Origin: Acidimicrobiaceae bacterium
GTDB taxonomy: Bacteria > Actinomycetota > Acidimicrobiia > Acidimicrobiales > Poriferisodalaceae
Direction of reading: 5' to 3'
Assembly: GCA_002722565.1 (NCBI GenBank)
Contig: PBMG01000002.1
Span: 70,949 to 123,845, forward strand
Length of the DNA: 52,897 nucleotides
Position 1 is the stretch's first letter; each line of letters opens with the position of its first letter. A program made the position numbers and the translations under genes. Below the pieces are notes generated by a model. It saw nothing but the letters and a program-made list of their open reading frames with translations. It had not been told where the DNA came from and did not search any database. This document shows, one piece after another, positions 18,842 through 28,002 of the stretch.

Positions 18842-20515
18842 ATGTCTTACGACCTTAAGATCACCGGCGGCACCATCGTGGATGGCACTGGATCTGCACG
18901 ATTTTCTGGGGATATAGGAATAAAGGATCAGAAAATTGTAGCGATGGGTAATGCGCCCGCTGAAGCAGACAAAACCATCGAGGCAACCGGCAGAATTGTT
19001 TCACCAGGATTCGTAGACATACACACCCACTATGACGCACAGGTACTTTGGGATCCTTTAGTTAGCTGCTCCCCTTGGCATGGGGTCACCACCATTGTCA
19101 TGGGTAATTGCGGGTTCTCTGTAGCACCGACTCGACCCGAGCATCGAGATTTGATCATGCGCACCCTGGAGAACGTGGAAGGCATGAGTGTCGAGGCTCT
19201 TCGCTCCGGGTTGGGTGACTGGGGCTTTGAAACCTTCCCTGAATACCTTGATGCCCTTGATAACAACGGTTGCGCTGTCAACATGGCGGCGATGATTGGT
19301 CACACTGCCCTGCGCATGTATGTGATGGGTGAAGAAGCCACCGAACGAGAAGCCACCGAGGCAGAAATTGCCCACCAACGCCAGCTGGTGACTGAAGCTC
19401 TAGAGGCAGGCGCCTTAGGTTTTGCGACAAGTCGCGCCAACACTCACGTTGGCTACGAGGGTCGTCCAGTCCCTAGCCGTTTAGCGACGCCCGAGGAGAT
19501 CATCGAGATAGCCCAAGCGCTCGGTGACGCGGGCGGAATTATGCAAGCAACTCAAGGTCGAGGTCTTAGCCACGAACAATTCGCGCGGGTGGCTGAAACT
19601 ACGGGAGCGAACGTTAGCTGGACGGCTCTGCTCGCAAGCGCTGTGGGACCGGGTAGTCATTTGAAAGACGTAGAGCAAGCTCATGAACTAGCTGACCGTG
19701 GCATCGCTGTCTACCCCCAGGTGGCTGTTCAACCGGTGCAGTTCGAAATGAGCTGGAAGGCGCCCTTCATCTACGAAGGAATGCGTTTGTTCCAACCTGT
19801 AGCCCAAAGCGACCATGACGGCAGAAAGACCTACTACGCCGATCCTGAATGGCGAGAAAAGTTTAAAGAGAAGGCCGGAAATGGCGGCATAGTAGGTGAC
19901 CGGTGGTCTCGCACAGAAATAACTTGGTTTCCACCCGACCCTTCCCTTGAGGGACGCAACGTCCAACAATTAGCCGATGAGCGCGGCGAAGACCCTATAG
20001 ATCTGATGCTGGATATGGCCTTAGACGCTGATCTTGATATGCGAATACTTCAGGATGTCCTCAACCATGATCGTGATGAGATAGATGAACTGTTACACGA
20101 CCCAACGACCGTGATTGGGCTTTCAGATGCGGGGGCACACGCTAGTCAATTGTGTGATGCGAAATATTCGACCGAGTTTCTTTCAACCTTTGTGCGAGAA
20201 CGGCAAAGTTTCGAGATAGAAGAAGCAGTCCACATGTTGACTCAACGCCCAGCACAGATCTTCGGCATTGAGGATCGCGGCACCCTGAGCGAGGGCGGCT
20301 GGGCTGATGTCGTTGTGTTTGACATGGAACACGTCGGGCACGACGGAAAGCGTCGTGTATACGACCTTCCAGCAGGCGCTGATCGCTTGATTTCAGATGC
20401 TAAGGGAATCGATGCGGTCGTAGTAAACGGAACTGTCATTCGACACGATGGCGAAGATACGGTTTCGCCTAATTCTGAGTTGCCTGGCAAGTTGCTTCGT
20501 CAGGGCAAAGGTTAA
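18842..20515 (+). CDS. N-acyl-D-amino-acid deacylase family amidohydrolase
   Basis: This 557-residue amidohydrolase matches the D-aminoacylase/COG3653 group. It has the N-terminal strand DLKITGGTIVDGTG, metal motif HTHYD (His61, His63), the family's metal-bridging cysteine in MGNCGFSVAP (Cys90), and late IGLSDAGAHASQ (Asp) and FGIEDRGTL motifs. These enzymes remove the acyl group from N-acyl-D-amino acids or related amides. ATG 18842 has GGGGA upstream and is preferred to the open frame from 18812. The carboxyltransferase gene starts 3 bases after its stop, so the two are translationally coupled. Confidence 0.87.
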   Translation: MSYDLKITGGTIVDGTGSARFSGDIGIKDQKIVAMGNAPAEADKTIEATGRIVSPGFVDIHTHYDAQVLWDPLVSCSPWHGVTTIVMGNCGFSVAPTRPEHRDLIMRTLENVEGMSVEALRSGLGDWGFETFPEYLDALDNNGCAVNMAAMIGHTALRMYVMGEEATEREATEAEIAHQRQLVTEALEAGALGFATSRANTHVGYEGRPVPSRLATPEEIIEIAQALGDAGGIMQATQGRGLSHEQFARVAETTGANVSWTALLASAVGPGSHLKDVEQAHELADRGIAVYPQVAVQPVQFEMSWKAPFIYEGMRLFQPVAQSDHDGRKTYYADPEWREKFKEKAGNGGIVGDRWSRTEITWFPPDPSLEGRNVQQLADERGEDPIDLMLDMALDADLDMRILQDVLNHDRDEIDELLHDPTTVIGLSDAGAHASQLCDAKYSTEFLSTFVRERQSFEIEEAVHMLTQRPAQIFGIEDRGTLSEGGWADVVVFDMEHVGHDGKRRVYDLPAGADRLISDAKGIDAVVVNGTVIRHDGEDTVSPNSELPGKLLRQGKG

Positions 20516-20518
20516 CGA

Positions 20519-22120
20519 GTGCCTGTAGACCCAAATCGTCAATTCTGGAAGCCTGGCATGGACTGGGTTAAAGCGATTGAAGACATCGAATATGTCAAAA
20601 GCTTGGCTAACGAAATGGGCGGAGCCGAACGAGTGCAACGTCAACACGACGGAGGCAGGTACACCGTTCGAGAACGGATGGAAAAGTTCTGTGATCCGGG
20701 TTCCTTCCTTGAGATGGGCCACCTCATAGGTGCAGCCGAGTACGACTCCGAGGGGAACCTGATCGAGTTCTCTCCCGGTGGTTATGTAATGGGACTAGGT
20801 GAGGTTTCGGGGCGGCCAGTTTCAGTTGGTGGCGACGATTTCACTCTGTCAGGAGGTAGCCCTCACGACGTTCACAAAATCCCTCACCACTTTGCCCAAC
20901 CTCTAGCACTTCAGTACGGCATTCCGTACATACAGCTACGTGAAGGGGTGGGTCATTCCTCTAAGCAAGACGAACAAGATGGCCACATGGGACTCCCCCA
21001 AGGGGATCTCTGGCACGAAGGTGTGGAGCTTTTACGAAATGTTCCCGTGGCGTCGGCGATACTTGGATCGGTTGCGGGCTGGCCGGCAGCCGCTGCATTG
21101 CTGTCTCATTTCAGCGTAATGATTAAAGAAAAATCTCAAATCTTTCCTTCCGGGCCTCCAGTGGTTGAAAGGGCCATTGGAGAAAAGCTTTCGAAAGAAG
21201 AGCTCGGAGGGTGGAAGATGCATGTGGTCGAAAGTGGCCAAGTAGACAATGTGGCGGATGATGAAGATCATGCTTTTCAGCAGATCCGAGATTTTCTCTC
21301 CTATTTACCAAACACGGTGCGAGAGGTTGCTCCGAGAGTTCAAACGGGTGACGATCCTCAACGTCGACCTCAGGAACTCTTAGATTTCATTCCCACAAAC
21401 CGCAGGCAGGGTTACGACGCTCGAGCCCTGATCCGTCATGTGGTTGATAATGGCGATTTTTTTGAGATGCGAGAGCTGTATGCAAGTGGCTTAATCACTG
21501 GATTTGCTCGTTTGGATGGATGGTCTGTGGGGGTCATCGGCAGCGACCCGATGAGTAAAGCAGGAGCAATGGACGGCAACGCTGCTGACAAATACACCCA
21601 TTTTGTGGATCTTTGCGACACCTTCAATCTGCCCTTGCTGATCTTTCTCGATATGCCCGGTTTCATGTTGGGATCACATGCTGAGAGAATCGCGACGATG
21701 CGGCGCGGCGCTCGAGCTCTAATCGCATCAGCTGAATGTGAAGTTCCAAAGATTGAGTTCATGGTTCGCAAAAGCTACGGAGTTGCGGCTGACGCACCGA
21801 ACTCAATTGGATTGCCCAATAGCCTTAATCTGCGTTTTGGTTGGCCATCAGGTGAATGGGGTGGCATCCCTATAGAAGGCGGAGTCGCTGCTGCGTACAG
21901 ACGAGAAATAGCGGAAGCAGACGACCCTGAAGCGCACCGTGCAGCAATCGAGGAACGACTACTTCGACTCCGCTCTCCGTTTAGAGCAGCCCACCGAGGA
22001 GACGTCGTCGATCTGATCGATCCTAGAGAAACCAGGGCTTTGGCTTGCCGATTCATAAACCTCGCGCAACCCAAATTACGCGAGTTAGCCCAACGCCCCA
22101 AACGGGCAGTTCGGCCCTAA
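20519..22120 (+). CDS. Acyl-CoA carboxylase, carboxyltransferase (beta) subunit
   Basis: This 533-residue protein has the two crotonase-like carboxyltransferase lobes. The N-terminal lobe includes a GRYTVRERMEKFCDPGSF region and GGDDFTLSGGS. The C-terminal lobe includes FLDMPGFMLGSHAE and a final R-rich segment. It transfers carboxyl from biotin to an acyl-CoA such as acetyl-, propionyl- or methylcrotonyl-CoA; the residues do not let me decide. No biotin carboxylase or biotin carrier gene is in the window, so a partner must be encoded elsewhere. The GTG start follows the deacylase by 3 bases. Its stop shares four bases with the converging TauD-like gene. Confidence 0.87.
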   Translation: MPVDPNRQFWKPGMDWVKAIEDIEYVKSLANEMGGAERVQRQHDGGRYTVRERMEKFCDPGSFLEMGHLIGAAEYDSEGNLIEFSPGGYVMGLGEVSGRPVSVGGDDFTLSGGSPHDVHKIPHHFAQPLALQYGIPYIQLREGVGHSSKQDEQDGHMGLPQGDLWHEGVELLRNVPVASAILGSVAGWPAAAALLSHFSVMIKEKSQIFPSGPPVVERAIGEKLSKEELGGWKMHVVESGQVDNVADDEDHAFQQIRDFLSYLPNTVREVAPRVQTGDDPQRRPQELLDFIPTNRRQGYDARALIRHVVDNGDFFEMRELYASGLITGFARLDGWSVGVIGSDPMSKAGAMDGNAADKYTHFVDLCDTFNLPLLIFLDMPGFMLGSHAERIATMRRGARALIASAECEVPKIEFMVRKSYGVAADAPNSIGLPNSLNLRFGWPSGEWGGIPIEGGVAAAYRREIAEADDPEAHRAAIEERLLRLRSPFRAAHRGDVVDLIDPRETRALACRFINLAQPKLRELAQRPKRAVRP

Positions 22121-22917
22121 CTCGATGGGGTGCCTTTCAAAGTCACCCTGTATCCATGGCGAGTAGCCGGGTAGTAGTCCCATGTTGCCAAGTGTTGAAC
22201 GCAGCGGTTATCCCACATAGCTATTGAATTCTGTGTCCAGTGAAACCGTACGTGGAAATTAGGATTTTCGATATGCCTGTAGAGGTGTTGAAGAATAGCT
22301 TTGCTCTCATCTCGGCTGAGGTCTTCAATTCTCTTAGTAAAACCCTGGTTGACGAAAATTCCTTTTCGTCCCGTCTCAGGGTGGGTCAAGATGACTGGGT
22401 GTTTAGCGGATGGAGGGGCTGCGTCTTGCCGATGTCCAGGAAGTTTCCCTAGTCGATGCATCGCAACGAGATCTTTGAGGAAATCTTGAAATGCTGGTGA
22501 GAGCGCCTCATACGCCGAGTACATAGAGCTGAACAGGGTAGCGCCGCCGCCGTCAGGCGGAATTTCTGTCAGTCGCAAAATGCTTCCTAGAGGCGGGTTC
22601 TTTTCGAAGGTCACATCGCTGTGCCATCCGTCCCCTGCTACCTGTCGCGAATTCTCATCTGCATGGATGACTAGTACCTCTGGGTGCTCCGGGTGGTGTT
22701 GAACGGTGGGATGGATATGCGGCTCCCCGAACCGAGCGGCGAACGCGATGTGTTGTTGATGGGTGAGATCCTGATCTCTAAAAAATATGACTTGGTGTTT
22801 CAGCCAAGCCTCGCGAATCAGCCTGACAGTTTCATCGGCGAGTTCTTCGCGTAGGTCAACTCCGCCTATTTCTGCCCCAATTCTGGGGGTTATCGGAGTG
22901 ACGGTAATTGCATTCAT
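22117..22917 (-). CDS. TauD/TfdA-family Fe(II)/2-oxoglutarate dioxygenase
   Basis: This 266-residue dioxygenase has iron ligands His99 and Asp101 (WHSDVTF) and distal His242 (NRCVQHLATWDY), with Arg257 (GYRVTLKG) as the likely 2-oxoglutarate anchor. An early ITPRIGAEIGGVDL strand is typical of taurine and alkylsulfate dioxygenases. The substrate could be a sulfonate, a sulfate ester or another acid. It is a single gene, divergent from threonine aldolase. Confidence 0.9.
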   Translation of the reverse strand: MNAITVTPITPRIGAEIGGVDLREELADETVRLIREAWLKHQVIFFRDQDLTHQQHIAFAARFGEPHIHPTVQHHPEHPEVLVIHADENSRQVAGDGWHSDVTFEKNPPLGSILRLTEIPPDGGGATLFSSMYSAYEALSPAFQDFLKDLVAMHRLGKLPGHRQDAAPPSAKHPVILTHPETGRKGIFVNQGFTKRIEDLSRDESKAILQHLYRHIENPNFHVRFHWTQNSIAMWDNRCVQHLATWDYYPATRHGYRVTLKGTPSS

Positions 22918-22963
22918 GATTTCAGGCTATGTGTATGGCGTCTTTACGTGGCAAATTAATAGG

Positions 22964-23968
22964 GTGATCGACTTAAGATCTGACACTGTTTCTCGACCCA
23001 CCGAGGCGATGCGTCAAGCAATGGCTCAAGCTGAAGTGGGAGATGACGTCTTCGGAGATGACCCCACGGTGCGGCACCTCGAGGAATGCGTCGCTGATTT
23101 ATTAGGAAAGCAGGCAGCTGTTTTTGTGTCGTCAGGGACGCAATCAAATCTGTGTGCGTTAATGGCTCATTGTCAGCGGGGCGACGAATATTTAGTTGGA
23201 GATCACGCTCATACCTATATGTATGAGGGCGGTGGGGCTGCGGTGCTTGGCAGCATCCAACCTCAAACTGTGCCGATGTTGGAATCAGGCATGCTTGACC
23301 TTCAAGCTGCGCGTGCGTCGATAAAGCCTGATGATGCCCACTTCGCTCGGACTCGTCTTTTGTGTCTCGAGAACACAACTGATGGCAAAGTCCTTGATAT
23401 TGAACAGATGCAGTCGGGTCGCGACCTCGCCAATGAGTACGGTCTCGGTTATCACCTCGATGGAGCCCGTCTCTGGAATGCATCTGCAGCCCTCGGGGTA
23501 AACCCGGGTGATATTGCTGCCCCATTCGACACAGTCTCAGTGTGTCTCTCCAAAGGACTCGGGGCACCAGTTGGCTCGGTGCTTTCGGGCTCTCAAGAGC
23601 TAATCGATGAAGCACGGAAGTGGCGGAAAATGCTGGGTGGAGCCATGAGGCAGGTAGGTCTCATTGCCGCAGCAGGACAACATGCTGTAGATAACCATGT
23701 TGGACGTCTGGGTGATGATCACCGTAACGCCGAAACTTTGGCGCGGGGTCTCGCCGATATTGATGGCTTAGAAGTTGAGGCTCAAAACACGAATATGGTC
23801 TTTGTTTATGCCCTAGAAGAGATCAACGACCTCGAAAGCCGGTTACTGGCCCGAGGCATTATGACTAGGTGGTCAGGCAAGAAAAGCAGAATGGTTCTGC
23901 ATTTAGATGTAAGTCAGGACGACGTTGAGACTGTCATCAGTACGATCGCAGAAGAATTTCAGCGCTAG
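22964..23968 (+). CDS. Low-specificity L-threonine aldolase
   Basis: This 334-residue PLP enzyme begins VIDLRSDTVSRPT, the standard start of the family. It has an SSGTQSNL cofactor region, a GDHAHTYMYEGGG segment with the ring-stacking His83, and Lys197 in SVCLSKGLGAPVGSVL as the PLP Schiff base. It splits threonine or allo-threonine into glycine and acetaldehyde. The open frame extends upstream to 22787, but that part is antisense to the TauD-like gene; GTG 22964 is preferred on homology. The stop shares CTAG (23965-23968) with the converging monooxygenase gene. Confidence 0.92.
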   Translation: MIDLRSDTVSRPTEAMRQAMAQAEVGDDVFGDDPTVRHLEECVADLLGKQAAVFVSSGTQSNLCALMAHCQRGDEYLVGDHAHTYMYEGGGAAVLGSIQPQTVPMLESGMLDLQAARASIKPDDAHFARTRLLCLENTTDGKVLDIEQMQSGRDLANEYGLGYHLDGARLWNASAALGVNPGDIAAPFDTVSVCLSKGLGAPVGSVLSGSQELIDEARKWRKMLGGAMRQVGLIAAAGQHAVDNHVGRLGDDHRNAETLARGLADIDGLEVEAQNTNMVFVYALEEINDLESRLLARGIMTRWSGKKSRMVLHLDVSQDDVETVISTIAEEFQR

Positions 23969-25884
23969 TCAGCCACCAGTTCAGGGATTGGCTCTGTCAA
24001 ATATTCATTTAGATCCGCTTCTCGGGTCATCGAATAGAAATCGACATTTCGCCAAGGTGAATTGACCACAATCCGTCCTCGTTCGTTGCGGTAATAAGAT
24101 TCCATACCTGGGTGAGTCCAGACCATCTGTGTATGTGCTTGGTCGACATCTTCGTTGTAGCTGTCATGGATGTCTTGGCGGATTTCGACTGCGCCAATGT
24201 TCTGCTCAAGCATTTTTTGGATCACGTCCATGATGTACCGGACTTGCATTTCCACCACAAAGATCAAACTGCCGCCGTGACCTGGTTGGAGGTTCGGGCC
24301 ATAAAGGGTAAAGAAATTAGGAAAGTTAGGTACGACTGTGCCGAGGTATGCCTTTGCGTTGTCATCTTCCCATTGACTCACCAAAGAGGTGCCTGAGCGG
24401 CCCTTCGCTTCATAGGTTGTTATGAAGTTCAGAACGTCGAAACCGGTAGCTAGAACCAACACATCAGCGTTGAATTCTCTGCCGTCTTCGGTAGTTAGGG
24501 AGGTTGGGTTGACCTTACTTACACGCTCGTCGACCAATTGGACTTTGGGGTTTCGTAACATTCGATACCAACCATTATCCATCAACATTCTTTTGCCGAA
24601 CGGCGGGTAGCTCGGCAGGACGCGTTCCAGCAATTCCGGGGCGTCATCCCCCAGTTCGTCAATGACATAGTCAGTGAAGTACTTCCTATGTCCATCATTT
24701 TGGGCGTTCAGTGACCTCTCGGGGTGCTCCCAATCCGGGTCTTTGTGAAGCGCCGAGTGGATTCGATCATTAAACGTCCACCCAAGTCGAACCCGATACC
24801 AGTTTCGGTAGAGCGGAACCTCCCGCAAGAGAAAACGCAGCGGGTCAGGTACTTCTTTCCTGAACTGTTCAAACGGTGCTGCCCAGTGAACGGACTTTTG
24901 GAAAATTGTTAGAGATTCAACTTCGTCCTGAATTTCAGGACCGATCTGCATACAACTGGCCCCATTACCGATGATTGCCACGTTCTTGCCATCGAGGTCG
25001 ACATTTTCAGGCCAGCGGGCGGTATGCCACTTCTCGCCTTGCCAATCTTGAAGACCTTCGATATCTGGCGAAACTGGCGGGTTGAAGATTCCCGCCGCGC
25101 TGATCACTACGTTGGCTTCTGTTAGCTCTTGGCTGCCATCGGGCAAGCGCAGAGTTACGAGCCAATTCTGTTTCCCATCTTGGTATTCAATTTCTTCAAC
25201 CGTGGTTTGGAATCGGATGTTGTCACGGACCTCGAAGCTGTCGCAAACGTGCTCCAAGTAGTCATGGAGCTCATCGCGAAGACAAAAATACTTTTGCCAG
25301 TCGTAAGGAGCGAAGGAATAGGAATAAAGATGATTTGGGGTGTCTACTCCTGCGCCTGGGTAGCGATTCTCCAACCAAACGCCGCCCACGGTCGAATTTC
25401 GTTCAACAACCTGAAAGTTGATGTCGAGCATTTGTAGATTGATTGCCGCGCAGAGTCCTGAAACCCCAGCCCCGATGATTAGGACATTGAAATCAGGTGG
25501 GGAACTAATGCTCTGGTGGTCGAGGAATTTGTCTTGACCTAGTTGAGCAGCTGTGAATTGTCCGTATTCGGAGGGAACAGCTTCAGCCATCGAGACGCTT
25601 AGCATTCGTACTATTAGGTCGTAATCCGGTTCAGGGAGCGCAACAGGGCGACCGTCGCGCCATGCCATGATCGCCTCGAGGGCGGCTTCTCGGACTTCTT
25701 GCTGATGTCGAGGTTCGAGACCACCAGTGTCATTGTCTCCTAACCCTGGATGTCGTTTAGGGAGGTATGGCTCTTCCAACCAATGGAGTTCTCCGGTTAG
25801 CTGGACCAAAACCATTAGAAGCGTAGGAATATTCGCTACTTCAATTGCGTCGGAAAATGTTTGTTCTTCATTGCTAAGGGTCAT
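23965..25884 (-). CDS. Baeyer-Villiger monooxygenase with N-terminal extension (HAPMO-like)
   Basis: This 639-residue class B flavin monooxygenase has an FAD-binding GAGVSG near residue 138. The Baeyer-Villiger fingerprint is WQGEKWHTARWP near 281-292 (Trp instead of the usual first Phe). The NADPH-binding GNGASC lies near 305. About 130 residues precede the FAD domain. That extension and the total length match 4-hydroxyacetophenone monooxygenase, known at about 640 residues. The enzyme should insert oxygen next to a ketone carbonyl to give an ester. A TTG at 25890 overlaps the upstream stop, but ATG 25884 is the likelier start. It is coupled to a PhyH dioxygenase gene. Confidence 0.88.
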   Translation of the reverse strand: MTLSNEEQTFSDAIEVANIPTLLMVLVQLTGELHWLEEPYLPKRHPGLGDNDTGGLEPRHQQEVREAALEAIMAWRDGRPVALPEPDYDLIVRMLSVSMAEAVPSEYGQFTAAQLGQDKFLDHQSISSPPDFNVLIIGAGVSGLCAAINLQMLDINFQVVERNSTVGGVWLENRYPGAGVDTPNHLYSYSFAPYDWQKYFCLRDELHDYLEHVCDSFEVRDNIRFQTTVEEIEYQDGKQNWLVTLRLPDGSQELTEANVVISAAGIFNPPVSPDIEGLQDWQGEKWHTARWPENVDLDGKNVAIIGNGASCMQIGPEIQDEVESLTIFQKSVHWAAPFEQFRKEVPDPLRFLLREVPLYRNWYRVRLGWTFNDRIHSALHKDPDWEHPERSLNAQNDGHRKYFTDYVIDELGDDAPELLERVLPSYPPFGKRMLMDNGWYRMLRNPKVQLVDERVSKVNPTSLTTEDGREFNADVLVLATGFDVLNFITTYEAKGRSGTSLVSQWEDDNAKAYLGTVVPNFPNFFTLYGPNLQPGHGGSLIFVVEMQVRYIMDVIQKMLEQNIGAVEIRQDIHDSYNEDVDQAHTQMVWTHPGMESYYRNERGRIVVNSPWRNVDFYSMTREADLNEYLTEPIPELVAD

Positions 25885-25886
25885 TA

Positions 25887-27041
25887 TCAAATACCAAGGT
25901 CTCGCAGGTTGTAGTCAGTCAAGATATCTCGAATCGTGTCTGGGCCATAGCGATATTGATCTTCTAAACCTGCGAAGGGCTGATAGGTATAGCGTTCTTC
26001 ATTCGGGAAACGCTGTGAACGGGCGTCTATCGCCAAAGGGATGCATCTACATCTTTCCCGTATGTAATCCTCGGTGTATTGGTTCCCTTCTCCGCTTAGT
26101 TTGCCGGTCTGACCGATAACTGACGAGTACCGGTGGAAACCGAAGTTAACCGTAATGCGACGATCTTTAGAAGTGTTCGGGAACGAACCGTGGACCGTTT
26201 GTCGATTTGTGATGAACGCATCTCCAGGCTTACACACCAACGGAACTGCGTCCTCAAACCAGTCTGAGTCGTCGTTTTTCGACACTCGCTCAGCTATGTC
26301 TACCTTGCCTTCTCGGTGAGTTCCAGGTAGCACCCAGACACCGTTCGCAGGTGTGCTTCCGTACAACTGAACTTGGACGTTGTAACCATGGATATTGGAG
26401 TCCCATTGGGGGTGATCCCAATGTATTTGTCCATCCTGGTGCCAAGAAACCGATGGACCTATTTCAGGTTCCTTTACGAAAAGCACTTCCGTGAACGGCG
26501 TGAAATCTGGTCCGTTTATCGCCTCAGCCACTCTCAGAATGTCGGGATGACCAAATATCCGCAGGAAGGACGGAAGTAGTTGCAAACACCCTGCTACTAG
26601 ATACGGCACGTGAGCTGGACTATCAGCTCCTGGTTCGGGTTCGAACATCTTGACTGGATGTCTCCCGTTGTTTTCTCGTGTTCCACCCAACGGATCGCTG
26701 AGGGGTTTAGTCATGACCCATGGGTTGACTGCGAATTCCGGCCCTAATGCTGGTTTGCCATTGCGATCTACTTTGGAGTCTCGGTGGGGCCAAGGGGCCC
26801 GCTCTAATAGTTGGTCAACTTCTCCTCGACATTCCTCTAGTTCGTCTTGGTCTATGACGTTCTCAAAAACGTAGAAGCCGAATTGTTCGTATGCGTTCAA
26901 GATGTTCGGATCAAGAAGTCCATCTGGAGTGAAACGTATCGGGCCTCGGTTACCTAGATTGAGCGCCTTCGTTTCACCTTCAGCACAATATGTTCTGAAT
27001 TTTGAAACGTCCCAGTCTGATTTTTGTTGCTTGTCGCTCAT
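25887..27041 (-). CDS. Phytanoyl-CoA dioxygenase (PhyH) family oxygenase
   Basis: This 384-residue Fe(II)/2-oxoglutarate oxygenase has ligands His201 and Asp203 (SWHQDGQIHWD), distal His284 (TVHGSFPN) and Arg294 as likely 2-oxoglutarate binder. The N-terminal 40 residues form an extra hydrophilic lead-in. Members hydroxylate a wide range of small molecules and lipids, so the substrate is open. Its stop lies 2 bases before the ATG of the Baeyer-Villiger monooxygenase, so the two oxygenases probably act on the same compound, hydroxylation first and ring or chain cleavage next (inference). Confidence 0.87.
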   Translation of the reverse strand: MSDKQQKSDWDVSKFRTYCAEGETKALNLGNRGPIRFTPDGLLDPNILNAYEQFGFYVFENVIDQDELEECRGEVDQLLERAPWPHRDSKVDRNGKPALGPEFAVNPWVMTKPLSDPLGGTRENNGRHPVKMFEPEPGADSPAHVPYLVAGCLQLLPSFLRIFGHPDILRVAEAINGPDFTPFTEVLFVKEPEIGPSVSWHQDGQIHWDHPQWDSNIHGYNVQVQLYGSTPANGVWVLPGTHREGKVDIAERVSKNDDSDWFEDAVPLVCKPGDAFITNRQTVHGSFPNTSKDRRITVNFGFHRYSSVIGQTGKLSGEGNQYTEDYIRERCRCIPLAIDARSQRFPNEERYTYQPFAGLEDQYRYGPDTIRDILTDYNLRDLGI

Positions 27042-27105
27042 AGAGTCTCCCCCTTTTCACTCTAGATGGCGTCATCGGGGCCTCGCTGTGCGAGAGAATC
27101 CTCTT

Positions 27106-28002
27106 ATGGCAGATACCTCGATAGATCTCGTTTCATTTGTTGGTCTGGGAGCAATGGGAGGACCGATGTGCGCGAATCTGGCTGCAAAGTCACCGGTTCC
27201 GGTGGTCGCTTATGACATCAATGATGAAGCAGTGGCCTCGGTGGTAAGCGCTGGCGCGGTCAGAGCGAACAATTTGGCTTCGGTAGGTGATGCTGACATC
27301 GTTTTTGTTTGTGTACCGGGGGAAGCGGAGACACGTAGCGTGTGTCTGGGCGCCGGAGGCATATGTGAACACGCTCGGCCTGGACAAATAATTGTGGATT
27401 GCACAACAGCCACTGTGGCGATCAATCTTGAGGTAGCTGAGGTTCTTAGGTCTAAGGGGGCTCATTTTGCTGATGCCCCAGTGGCTCGAGGAGTTCCCAA
27501 CGCTATTGACGGGACTTTGTCGATCACGGTCGGGGCCGAAGATGCGATCTTCAGTGAGATAGCTCCGTGGCTTCGACACATGGGCTCAGATGTCGCACAC
27601 TGTGGTCCGGTGGGGACAGGGACTGTCATGAAACTCATGAACAACATGGTGCTATTTGAGAATGTGTCGGCTCTTGCTGAGGCAATGGCTATTGCGACAC
27701 GGGCCGGCGTTGACCGAAGTCGCGTACTGGATTTACTTGGTCAAGGGTCAGCTGACAGTTTCGCTCTAAGACGCCATGGTTCTTTTATGACAACAGGCGA
27801 TTACCCTGCGGATCGCTTTCCTACTACCTACTCTGTCAAGGACCTTGACTACGCTCTAGCCCTTGCTGACGAGGTTTCCGTAGATGCTGCTGGCGCTCGT
27901 TTGGTTCGCGACCGCTTCAATGAGATAGTAGAACGAGGTTTAGGACACCTTTATTCGCCGGTTGTGTACGAATTATTCGATGAAGATGAATCAAATAGAT
28001 AA
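27106..28002 (+). CDS. 3-hydroxyisobutyrate dehydrogenase-family NAD(P)-dependent oxidoreductase
   Basis: This 298-residue beta-hydroxyacid dehydrogenase has the nucleotide-binding GLGAMGGPM at residues 13-21, the substrate segment DAPVARG near 123, and the catalytic Lys176 in GTGTVMKLMNN. It would oxidise a 3-hydroxyacid or reduce the semialdehyde. Substrate choice within the family (hydroxyisobutyrate, tartronate semialdehyde, gamma-hydroxybutyrate) cannot be set. ATG 27106 is chosen because the upstream open frame is antisense to the PhyH gene. The acyl-CoA dehydrogenase-like gene starts inside its last codons. Confidence 0.9.
   Translation: MADTSIDLVSFVGLGAMGGPMCANLAAKSPVPVVAYDINDEAVASVVSAGAVRANNLASVGDADIVFVCVPGEAETRSVCLGAGGICEHARPGQIIVDCTTATVAINLEVAEVLRSKGAHFADAPVARGVPNAIDGTLSITVGAEDAIFSEIAPWLRHMGSDVAHCGPVGTGTVMKLMNNMVLFENVSALAEAMAIATRAGVDRSRVLDLLGQGSADSFALRRHGSFMTTGDYPADRFPTTYSVKDLDYALALADEVSVDAAGARLVRDRFNEIVERGLGHLYSPVVYELFDEDESNR

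Noticed and set aside
22787-22963. N-terminal extension of the threonine aldolase
   Set aside because: It lies antisense to the TauD-like gene and does not look like a family start; GTG 22964 gives the usual beginning.
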